Positions 18,510 to 27,643 of a DNA stretch of 64,000 nucleotides are shown here, one piece after another. The stretch is from Leuconostoc miyukkimchii. GTDB taxonomy: Bacteria; Bacillota; Bacilli; Lactobacillales; Lactobacillaceae. The DNA is taken from positions 124,001-188,000 of the forward strand of contig NZ_BPKY01000002.1 of NCBI RefSeq assembly GCF_019656055.1, read 5' to 3'. The notes beneath the pieces were generated by a model. The model did no database searches. It was not told where the DNA came from and saw only the letters and a program-made list of their open reading frames with translations. Every line of letters starts with the position of its first letter. Position 1 is the first letter of the stretch. The position numbers were made by a program, and so were the translations under genes.

Positions 18510-19871
18510 ATGAAAGTTTCAAAGTTTGGCGGTTCATCACTCGCTGATGGACGACAACTACAACGTGTTTTTGATATTATACAATCAGACGAAGATCGTA
18601 AAATAGTCGTTGTATCCGCACCAGGAAAACGGTTTAAAGATGACACAAAAGTTACAGACTTACTATTAGCTTACGCAAAAGCAACCGTAGAAGACACCGA
18701 TGCATCAGAAATTGTTGAAACAATTAAAAATCGTTATCATGCTATCGGTACATATTTCAAATTACCAGCATACGAACTAGCTGACCTTGATGAACAAATT
18801 GATCACCTTTCAACAAAACACTACCGCTCATTTGATTATCTTTATGCTGCATTTGCAGCACATGGTGAATATTTAAATGCTCAACTTGTAGCAAAAGTAT
18901 TTAGTCATCTTGGCGTACCCGCACGATTCGTTGATCCAAAGGAATTGGGCTTATTAGTAGATGAAAATGCACGATCCGCTAATTTTGATGTCAAGTCATA
19001 TACGACAATTGCTCAACTCGACCTCAGTACGAGTGAACGTCTTATTGTTCCTGGTTTCTTTGGTTATACAAAAAACGGTGACATGGCAACTTTTTCTAGA
19101 GGCGGCTCTGACATCACTGGTGCCATTTTGTCTCGTGGTTTAAGTGCTGATTTGTATGAAAACTTCACAGATGTCAGTGCTATTTACGCGGTTAATCCTA
19201 CAATCATTGATAATCCAGCAGCAATTAAACAAATGACATATGACGAAATGCGGGAGCTTTCATATGCGGGATTTGCTGTTTTCCATGACGAAGCCATTAT
19301 CCCAGCTATTCAGGGTGGTATTCGAATCAATATTAAAAATACCAATGAACCTGATGCTCCTGGTACATTTATCGTACCACCAACAGAAGTCCAGCAGTCA
19401 GCACCCGTGACTGGTATTGCTAGCTCTAACCGTTTTGCAGCTTTATACATACATCGCTATCTTTTAAACAAAGCTGTAGGATTTACATTACGAATTTTAG
19501 AAATTTTAAAACGCCACAATATTTCTTATGAGCATATGCCCTCTGGCATTGACGATTTAACAATTATTTTCGACAAAACAAGTCTGTCACAAGAACAAGT
19601 TGACGGCATGTTAGCTGATATAGCTGCAGATATTAAACCGGATACCTTAAAATGGATACCAAGTTACGGTATTATCATGGTTGTTGGAGAAGGCATGCGA
19701 AATCGTATTGGTGCACTAACAGAAATTGTATCACCATTGAAAGAACATGGTATTAGTTTACAGATGGTCAATCAAGGCTCTAGCGAAATCTCAATTATGC
19801 TTGGAATTCAACCTGATTTAGCTGACCAAGCAGTAAAAGCTATTTATAACAACATCTTTAAAAATAAATAA
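18510..19871 (+). CDS. Aspartate kinase (monofunctional, ACT domains)
   Basis: A 453-residue aspartokinase making aspartyl phosphate, first step of the threonine/methionine/lysine routes. KFGGSSLADG is the N-terminal substrate site, FSRGGSDITGAILSRGL the nucleotide site, and two ACT domains follow (about 305-453; for example GEGMRNRIGALTEIVSPLKEHGISLQMVNQGSSE). Length and sequence type resemble the B. subtilis YclM/ThrD kind, so threonine control is likely given the hom-thrB context. It is the last gene before a terminator. No aspartate-semialdehyde dehydrogenase is in the window. Confidence 0.94.
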   Translation: MKVSKFGGSSLADGRQLQRVFDIIQSDEDRKIVVVSAPGKRFKDDTKVTDLLLAYAKATVEDTDASEIVETIKNRYHAIGTYFKLPAYELADLDEQIDHLSTKHYRSFDYLYAAFAAHGEYLNAQLVAKVFSHLGVPARFVDPKELGLLVDENARSANFDVKSYTTIAQLDLSTSERLIVPGFFGYTKNGDMATFSRGGSDITGAILSRGLSADLYENFTDVSAIYAVNPTIIDNPAAIKQMTYDEMRELSYAGFAVFHDEAIIPAIQGGIRINIKNTNEPDAPGTFIVPPTEVQQSAPVTGIASSNRFAALYIHRYLLNKAVGFTLRILEILKRHNISYEHMPSGIDDLTIIFDKTSLSQEQVDGMLADIAADIKPDTLKWIPSYGIIMVVGEGMRNRIGALTEIVSPLKEHGISLQMVNQGSSEISIMLGIQPDLADQAVKAIYNNIFKNK

Positions 19872-19915
19872 AAAACAATGTTTGAGCCTACTTCTAGGTT
19901 CAAACATTGTTTTTT
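19872..19915. terminator. Bidirectional terminator between aspartokinase and ansA
   Basis: An 18-19 base stem (AAAAACAATGTTTGAGCCT and its near complement, one G-U) with a 6-base loop and T-runs on both sides, between convergent genes. Confidence 0.9.
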
Positions 19916-19919
19916 ATTT

Positions 19920-20888
19920 TTACAATTGGTGTAAATAATCATAGAGATCATTATCACTGAGCTGATTATTTAATCCAATTAATAGTTTTAAACGTGCTTT
20001 TTGACCATTGATGCTTGTTGCAAAAATGGCTCCATCTCTTTCCAATTGTACACCGCCACCTAAGTAATCATAGACAGGTTCAGCAACACCATTAAAGCTT
20101 CTTGAAACAATCACTACAGGTATGTGACGGGACAAGAGATATAAAACACCAGTCGCAGCCTCTCTGGATAAATTACCAGCTCCCAGCGCCTCAATCACTA
20201 AACCATCAATATGTGATGCAGCAAGTAGCTCCAATAACTGCCCATCCATCCCAGCATATGCTTTCAGAACAGGTATCGTTTTTTGAACATCAGTTATCGG
20301 CAACACATGTCGATGTGGTAAATTGTAAAAGTATATCACTTGACGCTTCGTTAAAAGTCCCATCGTTCCACTAATTGGCGAACCAAATGTTGCGACATTA
20401 GTCGTATGAGTTTTTGTTACAAATCGTGCTGCATGAATTTCATCATTCATTACTACTAATACGCCACGGTTACGTGAACCATCGTTTACTGCAACACGTA
20501 ATGCTGATTGATAATTGTAGATACCATCTGATCCTAATTCATTTGAGGATCGCATAGCGCCTGTCATCACAATCGGGAAGTCCACAGATAATGTACTATC
20601 TAGAAAAAATGATGTTTCTTCTAACGTATCCGTACCATGTGTAATCACAACACCATCAAAATTATCCTCTGCATCCAAAATACGGCGTTGCAATTGCAAC
20701 ATATGAACTGGGCCAATATGCTCACTTGGTAAGTTAAAAATACTTTCGACAGTTAAATCAACATTTGGTAACGTTGTTTTAACGCCGGTTAATGGATTTT
20801 CTAGTCCCGTTTCGACATCACCATCTTGGTCCTCATGCATTGAAATTGTACCGCCCGTATGCAAAACTAGGATCTTTTTAATTGTCAT
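19920..20888 (-). CDS. ansA: L-asparaginase, type I (cytoplasmic)
   Basis: A 322-residue asparaginase that releases ammonia from asparagine. Both catalytic Thr motifs are seen: HTGGTIS near residues 10-16 and THGTDTLEET with T86/D87. MTGAMRSSNELGSDGIYNY and GLVIEALGAGNLS are also typical. No signal peptide, so it works in the cytoplasm. GAGAG lies upstream of the ATG. It follows recO by 13 bases and may be read with the era-recO genes. The product aspartate feeds the neighbouring aspartate-family genes, though they are on the other strand. Confidence 0.93.
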   Translation of the reverse strand: MTIKKILVLHTGGTISMHEDQDGDVETGLENPLTGVKTTLPNVDLTVESIFNLPSEHIGPVHMLQLQRRILDAEDNFDGVVITHGTDTLEETSFFLDSTLSVDFPIVMTGAMRSSNELGSDGIYNYQSALRVAVNDGSRNRGVLVVMNDEIHAARFVTKTHTTNVATFGSPISGTMGLLTKRQVIYFYNLPHRHVLPITDVQKTIPVLKAYAGMDGQLLELLAASHIDGLVIEALGAGNLSREAATGVLYLLSRHIPVVIVSRSFNGVAEPVYDYLGGGVQLERDGAIFATSINGQKARLKLLIGLNNQLSDNDLYDYLHQL

Positions 20889-20901
20889 AATATTCTCTCT
20901 T

Positions 20902-21675
20902 CTATTGCCTGAAATTTTTTAGTGTATTTTGCCATGAATGCATTTGTTCAATGAATTTTTTTGCACGTGGCTTTAAGCCAACTTGGTTTTCATAAATATG
21001 ATCTATAACACGCTGCAAACCTCTTTTTGTAGTAGATGACATTTTTATCTGATTAACTCTTCTGAGATCTATAACACTAAACTGTCTTAAATAAAAAACT
21101 GTTTTTTGATCTAACATTAATCGATGATCATCTAAATCATAATGGTTTTCGGAAATAATACCATTATATTTTTCTGAGTAATCAAATCGTCCATCTGATT
21201 GACCACTCAGCGGATCTGCTTGCCAATTTGGTGCTACACCCAAAGGAACCAATAATTGAATTTCAAAAATATTAGCAATAATTTGTGGATCTAGCCCTTC
21301 ATCAATTTTACGAAATGCTAAAATAATCTGATTATACCAGCGTGTAAGCGGCTCACCTTCGTCAAAAGTTTCATCAATTAAACTGGCGATTAAAGCAGCG
21401 TACGCATTTGCTTCAATATCATCAATCAACCTTTGATAAATGGTTAGCTGCTGAACATCATTAACATATCCTAAACCTGTCTCTTTTTTAGGAAATGCAC
21501 CATCAAATGTCACTACAGCATACGGCTGCATCGCCGCACTTAAATGTGACTTCGGCTTTTTTGCTCCTCTTGCTAAAAAAGTTCGCAGCCCACTTGTTTC
21601 TGTGAGAATACGAACTAATAAGTCATTATCTTTATAATTTCTAACGTATAGAACAACACCTTTGATTACTGTCAT
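20902..21675 (-). CDS. recO: DNA repair protein RecO
   Basis: A 257-residue RecO, which with RecR loads RecA on SSB-coated DNA. The N-terminal OB fold is plain (GVVLYVRNYKDNDLLVRILTETSGLRTFLARGAKKPKS), followed by the helical domain. The zinc-finger cysteines of many RecO proteins are absent, as is common in lactobacilli. It lies 47 bases downstream of era, the usual Firmicutes order. Confidence 0.92.
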   Translation of the reverse strand: MTVIKGVVLYVRNYKDNDLLVRILTETSGLRTFLARGAKKPKSHLSAAMQPYAVVTFDGAFPKKETGLGYVNDVQQLTIYQRLIDDIEANAYAALIASLIDETFDEGEPLTRWYNQIILAFRKIDEGLDPQIIANIFEIQLLVPLGVAPNWQADPLSGQSDGRFDYSEKYNGIISENHYDLDDHRLMLDQKTVFYLRQFSVIDLRRVNQIKMSSTTKRGLQRVIDHIYENQVGLKPRAKKFIEQMHSWQNTLKNFRQ

Positions 21676-21722
21676 TATTTACCTTCATCGGTGATTAAAG
21701 ATGTGAAAATGTTGAACTTTGA

Positions 21723-22634
21723 CTAATAGTCGTCTCCACTATAGCCCAAAGTTTGTAATGCTTGTGGTCGATCACGCCAGCGAGGTTCAACTTTGACCCA
21801 CGTTTCAAGGAAAACTTTATCTCCCATCAAGCGCTCAATGTCTTTACGCGCGCGTGTCCCGATATCTTTAATCATCGCACCTTGTTTACCAATAATAATA
21901 TTTTTTTGAGTTGGTCGCTCCACAATAATAGATGCCTGAATATGAATTTTTTCTTCATTTTCACGTGCAATTTTATCGATTACTACAGCAACTGAATGCG
22001 GTACTTCTTGACGCGTTAATTGTAATACTTTCTCTCGAATTAACTCGCCAATAACGAAGCGTTCTGGATGATCTGTTAGCTGGTCAGAATCAAAATATTG
22101 TGGCCCTTCTTCAAGACCAGCAACAATGTTTTCTAACAACTCCGGTACATTATCACCCTCGCGGGCAGAAATAGGAAAAACTTCAGTCCATTGCGGTGCA
22201 TCTTCTTGGTAACTGTCAATAACAGTTAATAAATCTTGTGGTGCAATTAGATCAACCTTGTTAATTAATAAATAAATTGGTGTATTTTTAATATCTTTTA
22301 AACGATTAATGATATAATCATCACCGCGTCCACGTGGCATAGCAGCATCGACAACAAGCCAGATAGCATCTGCTTCGTGTAGCGCCGAAAAAGCAGACTT
22401 AACCATAAAATCACCCAATGAATTCTGTGGTTTATGCACACCAGGTGTATCAATAAATACAACCTGCGCATTGTCTGTCGTATAAATACCTTGAATCTTA
22501 TTACGTGTTGTCTGTGCTTTATCAGACATAATAGCAATTTTTTCACCAACGATACGGTTAAGTAATGTTGATTTTCCTACATTTGGACGGCCAATAATGG
22601 CAACAAATCCTGATTTGAAAGGTGTTTCTGTCAT
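21723..22634 (-). CDS. era: GTPase Era
   Basis: A 303-residue GTPase that binds 16S rRNA and helps 30S assembly. G motifs are [12 protein letters not shown] (G1), [10 protein letters not shown] (G3) and INKVD (G4); the C-terminal KH domain carries [30 protein letters not shown]. The ATG at 22634 has only a weak, distant AGG site, and a stop codon lies six codons upstream in frame, so no better start exists. It is 128 bases after dgkA, so it may have its own promoter. Confidence 0.96.
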   Translation of the reverse strand: MTETPFKSGFVAIIGRPNVGKSTLLNRIVGEKIAIMSDKAQTTRNKIQGIYTTDNAQVVFIDTPGVHKPQNSLGDFMVKSAFSALHEADAIWLVVDAAMPRGRGDDYIINRLKDIKNTPIYLLINKVDLIAPQDLLTVIDSYQEDAPQWTEVFPISAREGDNVPELLENIVAGLEEGPQYFDSDQLTDHPERFVIGELIREKVLQLTRQEVPHSVAVVIDKIARENEEKIHIQASIIVERPTQKNIIIGKQGAMIKDIGTRARKDIERLMGDKVFLETWVKVEPRWRDRPQALQTLGYSGDDY

Positions 22635-22762
22635 AAATAAATGCGACGCCTAGGTCGACTTTCTCCTGTTTTAAAAAGGGCCAAATATCAACCCCATTTC
22701 TTGCAATAATATTTTATAAATCAAAAAATTCACATTACATACATAATAATACAACTAATTTA

Positions 22763-23236
22763 CTATTGGAATTGATGCAGTAAATCTGAAAAGTTCGTTA
22801 CAATACCAAATTGTCGCCATACATAGGGTTGAAATATGATTAATAAAATGATAATTTCAACACCCACAGCAACTAATACTTCTCCCGCAGCAACGTCCTT
22901 GGCAAGTTTTGCTAGCGGATGATACTTTTTCTCAACAACTAAGTCTACCACAGCTTCAATAATTGTGTTTAAAAATTCGCTAAGAATAACAATGAAAATT
23001 GCCATTGTTACCCATAACCAGTCGGCACGATAGAGACCATAGTGTAGCCCTGCCACGAGTATCAAAAACGCTAGCACAACATGAATTCTCATGTTGCGTT
23101 CACGAACCAAAATCATCCAAATACCATTTAATGAATTACGCAAAGCCTTAAAAAAATTACCGTTACGTGCAGTCTGGGCCTTTTCTTGATCTGGTATTCC
23201 TTCTAATTCTGTTTGTTCCCTATCTCTTGAGGCCAT
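22763..23236 (-). CDS. dgkA: Diacylglycerol/undecaprenol kinase family protein
   Basis: About 157 residues of a small integral-membrane kinase; in Gram-positives this family phosphorylates undecaprenol to recycle the wall lipid carrier. FFKALRNSLNGI, then three hydrophobic helices, with the core motif SEFLNTIIEAVVDLVVEKKYHPLAKLAKDVAAGEVLVA. The N-terminus is longer than usual, with a charged stretch. I prefer the ATG of MASRDREQ (23236); the frame continues upstream inside ybeY, and an ATG two codons earlier is also possible. It overlaps the end of ybeY by 17 bases. Confidence 0.88.
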   Translation of the reverse strand: MASRDREQTELEGIPDQEKAQTARNGNFFKALRNSLNGIWMILVRERNMRIHVVLAFLILVAGLHYGLYRADWLWVTMAIFIVILSEFLNTIIEAVVDLVVEKKYHPLAKLAKDVAAGEVLVAVGVEIIILLIIFQPYVWRQFGIVTNFSDLLHQFQ

Positions 23237-23708
23237 AATCATCCAAAATCTTTCGTTGCAAATCAAACATTTCTTTTTCCGCTGCATCATTAATCATGTG
23301 GTCATAACCATTCAAATGTAAAAAGCCATGCACAACCAAAAAACCAAGTTCACGTTCATAGCTATGACCTAAATATTCGGCTTGTGATGCAATAATATCG
23401 ACAGAAACTAAGATGTCACCAATGTTTTTAGCAATATCTACTACCCAATCATCCTCAGATGATACATTGAAGACATCATCGCCTTCCTCTATTGCAAAAC
23501 TAATGACATCAGTTGGTTTGTCGACACCACGATACTCACGATTATAACGTTGAATTTCATCGTTATTAACAAACGTGACAGACATCTCTGTATTTTCTGG
23601 TAATGATAATGTAGTACCCGCAAAATTCAGGATCGCTCTAACTAAATCTTTATGATACGGACTTATACTGTCCTTTGTTTGATCAATTATTGCTAAATCC
23701 ATTATCAC
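23220..23708 (-). CDS. ybeY: Endoribonuclease YbeY
   Basis: A 162-residue metal-dependent RNase for 16S rRNA 3' maturation. The zinc motif HGFLHLNGYDH (about 137-147) gives the three His ligands. It overlaps the end of phoH by 26 bases and the start of dgkA by 17 bases, the conserved phoH-ybeY-dgkA-era cluster. Confidence 0.95.
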   Translation of the reverse strand: MIMDLAIIDQTKDSISPYHKDLVRAILNFAGTTLSLPENTEMSVTFVNNDEIQRYNREYRGVDKPTDVISFAIEEGDDVFNVSSEDDWVVDIAKNIGDILVSVDIIASQAEYLGHSYERELGFLVVHGFLHLNGYDHMINDAAEKEMFDLQRKILDDYGLKR

Positions 23709-24693
23709 TTTGCTCCTTTTTTAAAGCTGCAATTTTTTTCTCGGCTTCATCATATGCATTGACTATTAACCCAACCACTGGATGACGTACAACATCAGCA
23801 CTACTGAAATTAACAAATGAAATTCGATTAACAGCTTTTAAAATCCGTTGCGCAGCAATAAGACCTGATTTAGCACCGCGTGGTAAGTCAATTTGAGAAA
23901 TATCACCATTCACTATCATCTTTGATCCAAATCCAAGACGTGTGAGAAACATTTTCATTTGCTGATTAGTTGTATTTTGTGCTTCATCTAAAATAATAAA
24001 GGCATCATCAAGTGTTCGTCCGCGCATATAGGCTAATGGTGCAATCTCGATAACCCCGCGATCCATTAATCGTTGCGTATGTTCTGCACCAATTATTGCA
24101 TTCATTGCATCATAAATGGGTCGCAAATATGGATCAACCTTTTCCTTCAAATCACCAGGCAAAAATCCAAGGGATTCTCCTGCTTCAACGGCTGGTCGCG
24201 TAATAATAATTCGCTCAACTTCACCACGCTTAAGTGATGAAATTGCCATAACAACAGCTAAATATGTTTTTCCTGTTCCAGCAGGACCAATACCAAAAGT
24301 GATATCACTTTTTCTAATTGACTGAATATATTGCCGTTGACCAAAATTTTTGACACGAACTGCACGACCCTTATTGTCTCTGATGAGTGTTTCAGAGTAC
24401 AAATCACCAAAGTATTCCAATGTGCCACGCTGCGCCATCGTTACCGCACTAACAACATCCGTTGCCGAAATGCTAATTTGATGTTTTATTAAATCAGTTA
24501 GTTCACTTAATACAGCTTTTGCTAGCTGCACCTTGTCTTCATCCCCAGAAATAGTCATTTGATCGCCACGTGCGTGCAACTGAACTATCAAACCTTCTTC
24601 TATCAAACGCAGAAAATTATCATTAACACCAATTAATTTTGTTTGTTGTTCTGCATTTTCAAATTTAAAAATTTGCTGTATTTGTGCTGACAA
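23683..24693 (-). CDS. phoH: PhoH family ATPase
   Basis: A 336-residue PhoH-like ATPase (PhoH/YbeZ), which works with YbeY in RNA metabolism. Walker A is GPAGTGKTYLAV, Walker B is AFIILDEAQNTT, and the N-terminal 100 residues contain a KH-like region. The start is a TTG at 24693, with a strong AGGGGA site 9-10 bases upstream. First gene of the phoH-ybeY-dgkA group. Confidence 0.95.
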   Translation of the reverse strand: MSAQIQQIFKFENAEQQTKLIGVNDNFLRLIEEGLIVQLHARGDQMTISGDEDKVQLAKAVLSELTDLIKHQISISATDVVSAVTMAQRGTLEYFGDLYSETLIRDNKGRAVRVKNFGQRQYIQSIRKSDITFGIGPAGTGKTYLAVVMAISSLKRGEVERIIITRPAVEAGESLGFLPGDLKEKVDPYLRPIYDAMNAIIGAEHTQRLMDRGVIEIAPLAYMRGRTLDDAFIILDEAQNTTNQQMKMFLTRLGFGSKMIVNGDISQIDLPRGAKSGLIAAQRILKAVNRISFVNFSSADVVRHPVVGLIVNAYDEAEKKIAALKKEQSDNGFSNN

Positions 24694-24730
24694 ATCACAG
24701 ATCCCCTTTATATTGTTTCTTTTAATTTTA

Positions 24731-24753
24731 ACACAAAAAAAGGGCTAATGCCC
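24731..24753 (-). terminator. Short terminator of amtB
   Basis: On the minus strand a 4-base all-GC stem GGGC/GCCC with a 4-base loop is followed by T7, directly after the amtB stop. Short, but the T-run is good. Confidence 0.5.
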
Positions 24754-24754
24754 G

Positions 24755-25951
24755 TCATTCAACTGTTAAATCATGTAGAATGTCATCATACCCTCTTTCC
24801 TCTTCGGCTGGTGTTAAGCGAAGTGGTGCTGCGATTAATTCTGTAATTTTGGCTAAAACAAATGTACCGATTGCAGCAAATGCTACTGTAAATAAAATCG
24901 CTACAATCTGTTTCCAAAGCAAAGACAAATCACCATTAATTACACCAGCCACGCCACCAATACTTTTATCTGCGAACACTGCGGTCAAAATGGCACCAAC
25001 AGCACCACCAATACCGTGAATGCCAAAGGCATCCAATGTATCATCGTATCCAAAACTATTTTTTACAAATGTGATAGCTGAAAATCCAACAAAACCCGCT
25101 ATTAGACCCATGATGACCGCTGCCCATGGTGCCACAAATCCTGCTGCTGGTGTGATTGCAACTAATCCAGCCACACCACCACTTGTGATCCCAGCTAAGG
25201 TAGATCGACCAAGTAACTTATATTCAGCTATGCCCCATGCTAGCACGCTTACGGCTGAAGCTAGCCATGTATTAACGAGTGCTAAAACAGCAGTTCCATT
25301 CGCAGCTAATGCTGACCCTGAATTAAATCCAAACCACCCTACCCAAAGCAAGGCACCACCAATTAGGACATATGACGGTCTAACTGGGATATGCTTATCA
25401 TGGTGACGATGACCTATCATTAGGGCCAAAACTAGTCCTGTTACACCACTAGAAATATGAACAACAGTACCTCCAGCAAAATCAATCGCACCAAGTTTGG
25501 CCAGCATACCGCCACCCCAAACCATATGTGCTAATGGAGAGTATATGAAGATCAACCATAACGTTATAAATACAATCATTGCTTTAATACGTACACGACC
25601 AATAACTGATCCAGTAATAATAGCTGCCGTTATGATTGGAAACATACCTTGGAACAAAGCAAATGCGCCATCAGGAATCGTTAAATCTTTAGTTGATTGC
25701 GTAAAAGATACATTTGTCATGAACATATGATTTAGATTGCCAATTACGTTACCACTGCCACCGAAGGCTAACGAATAACCAACAATAAACCAAACTAACG
25801 TGGCAATACCAATAATGAGGATTGGTACAAACATTGTATGCAATAAATTCCGCTTTTCACCTAATCCACCGTAGAAAAGTGCTAATCCAGGCGTCATTAA
25901 CCACACTAACGCTGAAGATATTAACACCCATGCTAAATCACCTGTGTTCAT
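24755..25951 (-). CDS. amtB: Ammonium transporter
   Basis: A 398-residue Amt/MEP/Rh channel with about eleven hydrophobic helices. Family segments include FYGGLGEKRNLLHTMF, GGTVVHISSGVTGLVLALMIGHRHHD (with the pore His pair region) and DALGIHGIGG-like DDTLDAFGIHGIGGAVGAILTAVF. It conducts ammonia/ammonium into the cell. AGGAG lies 8-9 bases before the ATG. No glnK gene is adjacent, and I did not find a clear GlnR box upstream. Single-gene unit. Confidence 0.96.
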   Translation of the reverse strand: MNTGDLAWVLISSALVWLMTPGLALFYGGLGEKRNLLHTMFVPILIIGIATLVWFIVGYSLAFGGSGNVIGNLNHMFMTNVSFTQSTKDLTIPDGAFALFQGMFPIITAAIITGSVIGRVRIKAMIVFITLWLIFIYSPLAHMVWGGGMLAKLGAIDFAGGTVVHISSGVTGLVLALMIGHRHHDKHIPVRPSYVLIGGALLWVGWFGFNSGSALAANGTAVLALVNTWLASAVSVLAWGIAEYKLLGRSTLAGITSGGVAGLVAITPAAGFVAPWAAVIMGLIAGFVGFSAITFVKNSFGYDDTLDAFGIHGIGGAVGAILTAVFADKSIGGVAGVINGDLSLLWKQIVAILFTVAFAAIGTFVLAKITELIAAPLRLTPAEEERGYDDILHDLTVE

Positions 25952-26061
25952 AAAATCTTACTCCTTCACATTTCAATGTAATAATCATAACAGCTAGACC
26001 AATTATAGTGTTTTAATTATGGCAGGTTTTATAACATACGGTGATTTTTGATTTTTAGACA

Positions 26062-26096
26062 TAAAAAAAGTACTCTTGACTATTCAAAAGTACTTT
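26062..26096 (-). terminator. Terminator of pyk
   Basis: Stem AAAAAGTACT / AGTACTTTTT with a loop of about 13 bases and T7 on the minus strand, downstream of pyk. Confidence 0.8.
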
Positions 26097-26127
26097 TTGA
26101 AAATTCTATTAAATAAAATTATACCAT

Positions 26128-27549
26128 TTATACTGTTTGAACAGTAATCATGTTTGTTGTACCAGATTGTGACATTGGTACACCAGCGGCAATAACAATT
26201 GTATCACCTGAGTTAGCCAAACCTTGTTCTTTAACAGCTGTTTTAGCCAAAGCGATCATTTCATCAATTGTTGATGGTGCATCGTAAACAACAGGCACAA
26301 CCCCATAATTCAAAGTCAAACCACGTTGTACACGTTCTGAGTATGTAACAGCTAATACATTAACATCAGGACGGTGCTTTGAAACCATACGTGCAGTATA
26401 GCCTGAATTAGTTGATACAACAACAGCTTTAGCACCAACGCTACGTGAAATACGTGTTACAGCAGATGCAACAGATTCAGTTGCACTTGACTCATCAAAT
26501 AGAATTTCTTGATGACGGCCATTCTCACGTAATGAAGTTTCAGCTTTTTCGTTGATTGCAGCCATTGTAGCAACAGATTCAACTGGATAATCACCATTAG
26601 CTGATTCGCCTGATAACATTGTTGCATCAGTACCGTCAAATACGGCGTTGGCAACATCCGAAGCTTCGGCACGTGTAGGACGTGGGTTTTCTTCCATTGA
26701 ATCAAGCATTTGTGTTGCTGTAATAACAGGCAATCCAGCTTTGTTCATCTTACGAATCATGTCTTTTTGAACCAAAGGCACATTTTCGGCAGGAATTTCA
26801 ACACCCATGTCACCACGAGGGACCATCAAGGCATCTGAAACTTTCAAAATCGCGTCAAGATTGTCAATACCTTCTTGTGACTCAATCTTAGGAATAATTT
26901 GAACATGTTCCATGTTCTTTTCCTTCAACAATGCACGAATTTCGAGCACGTCTTCAGGCTTACGAACGAATGATGCAGCAATATAGTTGATCTCATGATC
27001 CAAACCAAAACGGATGTCATCAGCATCTTTTTCAGTGATACCAGGCAAGTTAATTGAAACACCTGGTGCGTTAACACCCTTACGTGATCCCAAGATACCA
27101 TCATTATCAATACGAACAACAAGTTCACGATTAGCAACGTCCTTTTCAAGAACAGTTGTACCAAGCAAACCATCATCAAACAAAACTTGTCCACCAACTT
27201 GAACATCATCGAACAAACCTGCATATGTTACTGCAATTTTGTCTTTTGTACCTTCAAGGTTTTCGTCCATTGCAATACGCAATGTGTCGCCTGTGTGGAA
27301 TTCAATCTTGCCATCAGCTTGTTTTGTTGTACGGATTTCTGCACCCTTTGTGTCCAACAAAATACCAACAGTTTTACCAGTAATTTTTTCAGCTTCGTGA
27401 ACTGCATTAATACGGCCCAAATGTTCTTCATGGTCACCGTGTGAGAAGTTAAAACGGAATACATTAGCACCCGCTTGAATCAACTTTACGATTGTTTCGA
27501 CATCTGATGATGACGGACCAAGTGTTGAGACGATTTTCGTCTTTTTCAT
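26128..27549 (-). CDS. pyk: Pyruvate kinase
   Basis: A 473-residue pyruvate kinase making pyruvate and ATP from PEP and ADP. Motifs: KIVSTLGPSS, FRFNFSHGDHEEH, LDTKGAEIRT, IPKIESQEGIDNLD, the catalytic segment MVPRGDMGVEIP, ITATQMLDSMEENPRPTRAEASDVANAVFDGTDA. It lacks the extra C-terminal PEP-utiliser-like domain found in bacilli and many lactobacilli. AGGAG lies 9 bases before the ATG. Downstream of dnaE but with its own promoter-like sequence. Confidence 0.97.
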   Translation of the reverse strand: MKKTKIVSTLGPSSSDVETIVKLIQAGANVFRFNFSHGDHEEHLGRINAVHEAEKITGKTVGILLDTKGAEIRTTKQADGKIEFHTGDTLRIAMDENLEGTKDKIAVTYAGLFDDVQVGGQVLFDDGLLGTTVLEKDVANRELVVRIDNDGILGSRKGVNAPGVSINLPGITEKDADDIRFGLDHEINYIAASFVRKPEDVLEIRALLKEKNMEHVQIIPKIESQEGIDNLDAILKVSDALMVPRGDMGVEIPAENVPLVQKDMIRKMNKAGLPVITATQMLDSMEENPRPTRAEASDVANAVFDGTDATMLSGESANGDYPVESVATMAAINEKAETSLRENGRHQEILFDESSATESVASAVTRISRSVGAKAVVVSTNSGYTARMVSKHRPDVNVLAVTYSERVQRGLTLNYGVVPVVYDAPSTIDEMIALAKTAVKEQGLANSGDTIVIAAGVPMSQSGTTNMITVQTV

Positions 27550-27600
27550 GGTTAAATAGCTCCTTAGTTATCTTGGTTGTTGCTTGTGCAACGTTACCCA

Positions 27601-27630
27601 AAGTCTATTTTATACATTATTAGCCTTTTA
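27601..27630 (-). promoter_or_regulatory. Probable pyk promoter
   Basis: On the minus strand, TTGTAT, a 17-base spacer and TAAAAT lie between dnaE and pyk, about 55 bases before the pyk ATG. Reasonable match but no further support. Confidence 0.4.
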
Positions 27631-27643
27631 TACAAGTGCAATA

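Noticed and set aside
27550-27643. A cre site upstream of pyk (TAACGTTGCACA)
   Set aside because: Too many mismatches to the consensus, including the essential left TG and right CA.
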